Shown: piece after piece, positions 60,620 to 64,000 of the stretch | Numbering within the stretch: the stretch's first letter is position 1 | How the letters are laid out: each line of letters starts with the position of its first letter | DNA from: Chrysomallon squamiferum | Taxonomy: Eukaryota > Mollusca > Gastropoda > Neomphalida > Peltospiridae | Direction: 5' to 3' | DNA length: 64,000 nt | NCBI GenBank assembly: GCA_012295275.1 | Contig: CM022673.1 | Span: forward strand, 23,787,081-23,851,080 | Translations under genes and position numbers: made by a program | The notes under the pieces: generated by a model | What the model was told of the DNA's origin: nothing | Databases searched by the model: none | Seen by the model: only the letters and a program-made list of their open reading frames with translations

Positions 60620-61611
60620 ATAAAAAAAAATAAAAAAAAAAATAATAAAAAAAATAAAGGTATGGTTTCAGTTATCATTGACAAATGACTCAAATAAATG
60701 AATATAAGAAAGGAAAAGGTGTTGATTTGGCAGGCTAACCAGTGATTAGACAGTTTTATATAAGATTTTATACATGACAAAATACTGAATAACATTTATT
60801 ATAACAAGGGAGAAGGGGTAAACCCAACTTTAAGACTACTCTTGACATTTTATTAGTCTGTTAGTCGTAATTTAGTGTCAATTTTGGTAAATGTAAAGGT
60901 TTTGAAAAATAATAGATTAATAATAATACATACAATCAATGAAAGAGTAAGGGAAAATCACGAGGCGGGAACTGACACAGTGACAGCTACATTCAACATT
61001 GAATACAAACGAACACTCATACTCAGTCACAGCTTAGTTATCACACCCATGCATGCACATACATACCGTCATGATAGATGCACATGTGCTTGAATCATAT
61101 TTAGTGAACCGGACATGAAAAAATATAAACAGAAAAATATAACTTACCACAACAGTGATATATTTTGGAGGAATGGGTGTAGTAATTGCCTTATTTCTTG
61201 GCACGGTTCTCTTTCTAATCGTTTTTTTCTCTCCTTCATTTCCACGTTTTCTTCCAAACACAGAACCTTCTTCCTTTTCATTTGTTCTAGAATGTTTATT
61301 GTGGTACGGATTAATCCGTTCGGGTAAATGTCGTACAGTGTTTGATTTGTAAAAATGTGTAATCTTATTTCCATTTTCGTGATAGAGAGATCGGGCATGA
61401 CCACTTCCCACTGAAATGACAGATGTCTCGATAAATATAATGATGTCATCACAACACCATTGAGGTGCAATTAAACAAGGAAGTAAAATAATCACTGACC
61501 ATTAAGACGAATGTATGTATCAAAAAGAAATATCGTCTTACCTGTAAATACAAGCCCAAGCAGCATCAAGTAAATAAAACTTGGTAAATTTGCAGGAACA
61601 ACCGATTCCAT
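48510..61611 (-). CDS. PTPRR: Receptor-type tyrosine-protein phosphatase, PTPRR/KIM subfamily
   Basis: Single-pass phosphatase of the PTPRR/PTPN5/PTPN7 group, which docks and dephosphorylates MAP kinases (family knowledge). Exons in transcript order: 61611-61542, 61410-61148, 55497-55375, 54944-54780, 54541-54434, 53971-53764, 53016-52933, 52598-52499, 52384-52306, 51909-51833, 50958-50821, 50515-50402, 50160-49994, 49727-49614, 48636-48510. About 645 aa (human PTPRR 657). Signal peptide in exon 1 (SFIYLMLLGLVFTG). Basic ectodomain, then the segment ITVVTLGISMK to IRNIRVDKIS matching human. Transmembrane helix in exon 5 (ITAAVCLIVLLLLILI), followed by CCCR. Kinase-interaction motif RRGSNASLTID in exon 7. 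Catalytic domain: MKNRYKTI, INANYIRGYEG, WPD loop TSWPDHKPPD, P-loop HCSAGIGRTG split between exons 13 and 14, Q-loop QTHEQYEF. Exon 6 has a one-base frame break between 53912 and 53834; otherwise all phases agree. Confidence 0.93.
48855..49625 (-). repeat. Minisatellite built on the PTPRR exon 14 donor
   Basis: A unit of about 32 bp, in transcript sense TAGACAG then GTGAGTTGTATACTGGTGTG, fills most of the 977-nt intron 14. The true donor is TTAGACAG then GTGAGTTATA, exon end at 49614. The 13-mer AGACAGGTGAGTT recurs exactly six more times inside the intron (near 48862, 49001, 49127, 49157, 49189 and 49301), plus near-matches, giving consensus-strength decoy donors. Plus-strand open frames rich in Tyr, Thr, His and Gln are artefacts of the array. 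Confidence 0.93.
51264..51692. mobile_element. Foldback/MITE-like element in PTPRR intron 10
   Basis: GTTGGTTTTGAAATTATGG with flanking AAAATTTT-rich sequence (about 51264-51312) matches in inverse orientation CCACCACAATTTCAAAACTA and following bases (about 51640-51690), about 75% over 45 bp. The inverted repeats flank about 330 bp with no long ORF. This is consistent with a non-autonomous DNA transposon remnant. Confidence 0.45.
53140..53763 (-). repeat. Minisatellite starting at the PTPRR exon 6 donor
   Basis: About four to five units of 110-130 bp. In transcript sense the exon 6 donor GTTGGTTATAGTGTAGTG is echoed as GTTTTGGTTATAGTGTAATG in each following unit, with shared segments AACATTACAGAAGTGTTTG and AAAGGCAGGTTTTGG. 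The array therefore begins essentially at the splice site. Confidence 0.88.
55685..56205. repeat. 29-bp minisatellite in PTPRR intron 2
   Basis: About 17 copies of GTAACCTAATTTAACATTAT then GTTTACACA. Confidence 0.92.
56505..57250. repeat. 33-35 bp minisatellite in PTPRR intron 2
   Basis: More than 20 copies of CCAGTCTGTATCACAGATCA then GTAATATCACTATA, with a higher-order duplication (about 56700-56860 recurs at about 56880-57050). Confidence 0.93.
57749..57768. other. Perfect short hairpin in PTPRR intron 2
   Basis: GCTTGCAT ATAC ATGCAAGC: an 8-bp perfect stem with a 4-base loop, flanked by further CCAG/CTGG pairing. It lies in unique-looking sequence between two arrays. No function is implied. 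Confidence 0.5.
58085..58335. repeat. About 30-bp minisatellite in PTPRR intron 2
   Basis: About eight degenerate copies of TGTTGATTTTAAGCTATATA then CACTGTG. Confidence 0.85.
58845..59175. repeat. About 37-bp minisatellite in PTPRR intron 2
   Basis: About eight copies of ACCACTGTCAGCTGTACTTT then TATTTAACATGTTTAAT. Confidence 0.9.
59445..59562. repeat. AAT/AACAAT microsatellite in PTPRR intron 2
   Basis: Runs of TAA, CAATAA and TAA again. Confidence 0.95.
60448..60660. repeat. ATT and AAT microsatellite pair in PTPRR intron 2
   Basis: About 12 ATT units (60455-60493) and about 10 AAT units (60583-60613). They lie in inverse orientation about 90 bp apart, so they could pair, and an A-rich tail follows. 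Confidence 0.9.
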
Positions 61612-64000
61612 CTTATCCTGAAGACCGCCATGCGCTAGCCACGAATTAGTGTAAATGCGCGTAAGAATGTAGATCCCACTATCGAAATATACATCGTTTT
61701 ACAGAATACATATTTGAATAAAAGAATTTAATTTCCAAGTATTTAACAAAGTAATTTAATTCCGAAATTGATTTGCGCTGATAGTCACAAGATGTTGTAC
61801 AAATAGCATGCAGTATTAGTGCGCCAAGAGAGCTGTCGTATGGCCGTTGGTGATAAACACTGGGATGTAGGTAGGCAAGTGATCACGTTATAGCTAATTG
61901 CTGAATGATGCTAGAGACTAACGTATCTGTTTTATATTTGTGTTTGGTTCTACCTGTCTTTATTACTATTTTCATGTCAATTGTAGATTTTAAAAGTTAG
62001 GTTACGAATAAGCATAAAAATGCTTTTTCCGATAAATATATAATTTGTAAATAGAAATGCCAAATGGAGCTATTTAGAGTTAAAATAACTTCCTAGTCGT
62101 AGGTTGTGGTTCCGATGCTTGTCATAGGATTATTTCCCTTGATCCGGCCTGGTTGAATGGAAAACAACATACTCGAAATGTCAGTCTGACTTTTCATGTT
62201 TTGTACATTACCACTGGTGTGGTTAAGTTCACCATTTTCAAGACGTGTTTTAGCATTTCATCGTTAATAAAATTATGAATCTTCACGTTCTGTAAAAATA
62301 TTTTCGTTAGTAATAAGTATTTGATTATTTTTATCAACTGGTATTAACACCAGACTATTGTGTTTGTTGTATGTTTTGATCAAATGAAATGAATGTTAAT
62401 ACTGACCATCAGACAATCGGTAAACTTCTTAAACAAAAATAGACTGAAGAGAAGTGTTTAAAGAAAAACAGTACAAAGCAGTAAAAGATGTGTAGCTTTA
62501 TTTTCACAGGTAATGAACATTAAGATTAAAACACCTGTAAAAAAAACTAACACTGACAACAAAAGCAGTCAAAACATGAGAAATAAGACATTAATTTTGT
62601 TAAAGTTATCTTGTCATTTTTTTAATTCAAAAAAACAATTTATTTTATTAATTTATTTAAACTATCAAACATTTTTATTTCTTTTACTCTCTTTTATATT
62701 TTTTAAGAAACCTCTCTCAGAACATAGTGTTAAGTTCATACATACATTACAATATTCAGAAAAAGAATATAATTTAAAAGATATTTTAAGTTAATATCCA
62801 TTGGTGAACACTAATTTTATTTTTAAGTGAGTTATTTTCTTTCAAATCACAAAGTATTAAAACCACTTAAATCAGTAATTAAATAAAACTGAGGGTATAA
62901 ACAGATAAATTTAGGCCAATTATTCCCTACCCAAATAAGAAACTTAAGAAAACACCATACCCCAATTTTATACAATTAATTGTATATTTTACTGTTTGGA
63001 TATGCAATAATCAGACAATGTTTTGAAATAAAAAGATAGGGTGTTTTTTTCTTTTTCTTTTTCATTTGGCTAATTATCTGCAAATAGATAACTGGAAATG
63101 ATTATATAAAGATGTTTTTAATCTTATATTTTTAATCTTATGTTTTTTACAAGAGTTGAAATTCTGTTGATAGAACAGTCTGAGGGAAACAGCTATTATA
63201 AACTGTTTAACTCATTCTGACTATTAATAATTATTTTCAACTGACACAAAATAATTCTGATTCTGTAAAGTACAGCTATAAATATCTTTTCTCTAATAAT
63301 GGTAATCTGTCAGATGTACCTTATAAATGAAATTTAGAAAATTAAATGAATTAATTCAGCAAATGGAACTGGATTTGTTATGACTGAAATAAGTATTTGT
63401 TTACAGTTTTAAAGATATGACAGAAGTATAATTGTACCAAACAGGAATTCTTTTTCATTTGTCTGTTAAATAACGTGTGTTATGAAATGAAGATGAAATA
63501 GTTAAGTTAAATATAATTTAATAAATCTGACTAGGTTTCTGTATGTCTGGCACCACTTATCTAAATGCTAAAAAAGAAAATGGTTAATAAAAAACATGAA
63601 ATGGTTATTTAAAAAAGAAAAAGAAAAAGAAAATTATATTGCTGATTTCAGTTTTAAAAGAAAGCTTGATAATATATATAATGATAATCATGTTTCATGA
63701 TAAACAGAACGCAATCTCTTTTGATTACAGAAAATGTTTCTATATTAGACAACACATTAGATGAACACTTATTAATACATTTTATCACAAGATTGTGTTA
63801 ATAATGTTTTATTTTTGGAAATATTTTATATATTTACTGGTCAGTACTGCACACAAAGTTACATAAACGTAAACACGGCAATACATTTTTACCTGACCCA
63901 AGATATACACAATGGATCATATCTCCACTGCCTGTACAAATCCAAACAAACGGTGAAACTTCCAAAATGTTTTTACCTTGCACAATCAAAAATATTATTC
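61612..64000. other. Upstream flank of PTPRR, no supported gene
   Basis: It should contain the phosphatase promoter and 5' UTR near 61612-61900, by position only. The rest is AT-rich. A 39-nt minus-strand segment between TTTGTACAG and GTAAAA (about 63892-63930) looks like a possible exon but cannot be assigned. A 93-codon plus-strand frame at 62513-62794 has no recognisable content. Confidence 0.4.

Noticed and set aside
61034-61495. 153-codon minus-strand ORF taken as a stand-alone gene
   Set aside because: Only its central part is exon 2 of the PTPRR-like gene. The flanks are intron read-through.
62513-62794. 93-codon plus-strand ORF preceded by TTTTCACAG
   Set aside because: Low-complexity Lys/Leu/Phe content of AT-rich DNA, no recognisable motif and no linked exon.

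Overview
The window is nuclear DNA of an AT-rich animal genome. Genes are split into many short exons with GT-AG introns and no operons. The proteins read as invertebrate orthologues. I infer a lophotrochozoan, most likely a mollusc. The grounds are moderate intron sizes, abundant intronic minisatellites, a Ty3/gypsy element of the Mag/K02A2.6-like kind, and a word near 229-243 (AGTTATCTCCCTTTG) that I associate with dispersed molluscan repeats. The species cannot be named from the sequence.

Layout. (1) 282-5378, plus strand: NADH-cytochrome b5 reductase (CYB5R1/3 type), 9 exons. (2) 6673-17003: a tandem second copy of that locus, starting inside intron 1, so it has exons 2-9 but no first exon or promoter. 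A decayed Ty3/gypsy LTR retrotransposon (9380-14073, 5-bp target duplication) sits in its intron 5. Both units carry a non-LTR retrotransposon remnant in intron 2. (3) 17566-30941, plus: MED25, the Mediator activator-binding subunit, 23 exons. (4) 33631-37131, minus: FBXO47, 9 exons, convergent with MED25. (5) 39515-43757, plus: ELP4 of Elongator, 10 exons, divergent from FBXO47. (6) 48510-61611, minus: a PTPRR-type receptor tyrosine phosphatase, 15 exons, convergent with ELP4. The remaining 2.4 kb to 64000 shows no gene I can support.

The genes are functionally unrelated: ER/mitochondrial electron transfer, transcription, ubiquitin ligase adaptor, tRNA modification and MAPK-pathway phosphatase. 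The exon models were assembled by hand from splice sites, phase continuity and family similarity. Five of the six reach the end with consistent phase. ELP4 does so only if intron 5 uses a GC donor. The PTPRR-like gene has one unexplained 1-nt frame break in exon 6.

The most unusual feature is a recurring pattern. Minisatellite arrays in CYB5R, MED25 and PTPRR have repeat units that include or abut an authentic splice site, and in some cases coding bases of the neighbouring exon. These introns therefore hold several decoy donors or acceptors that closely resemble the real one.
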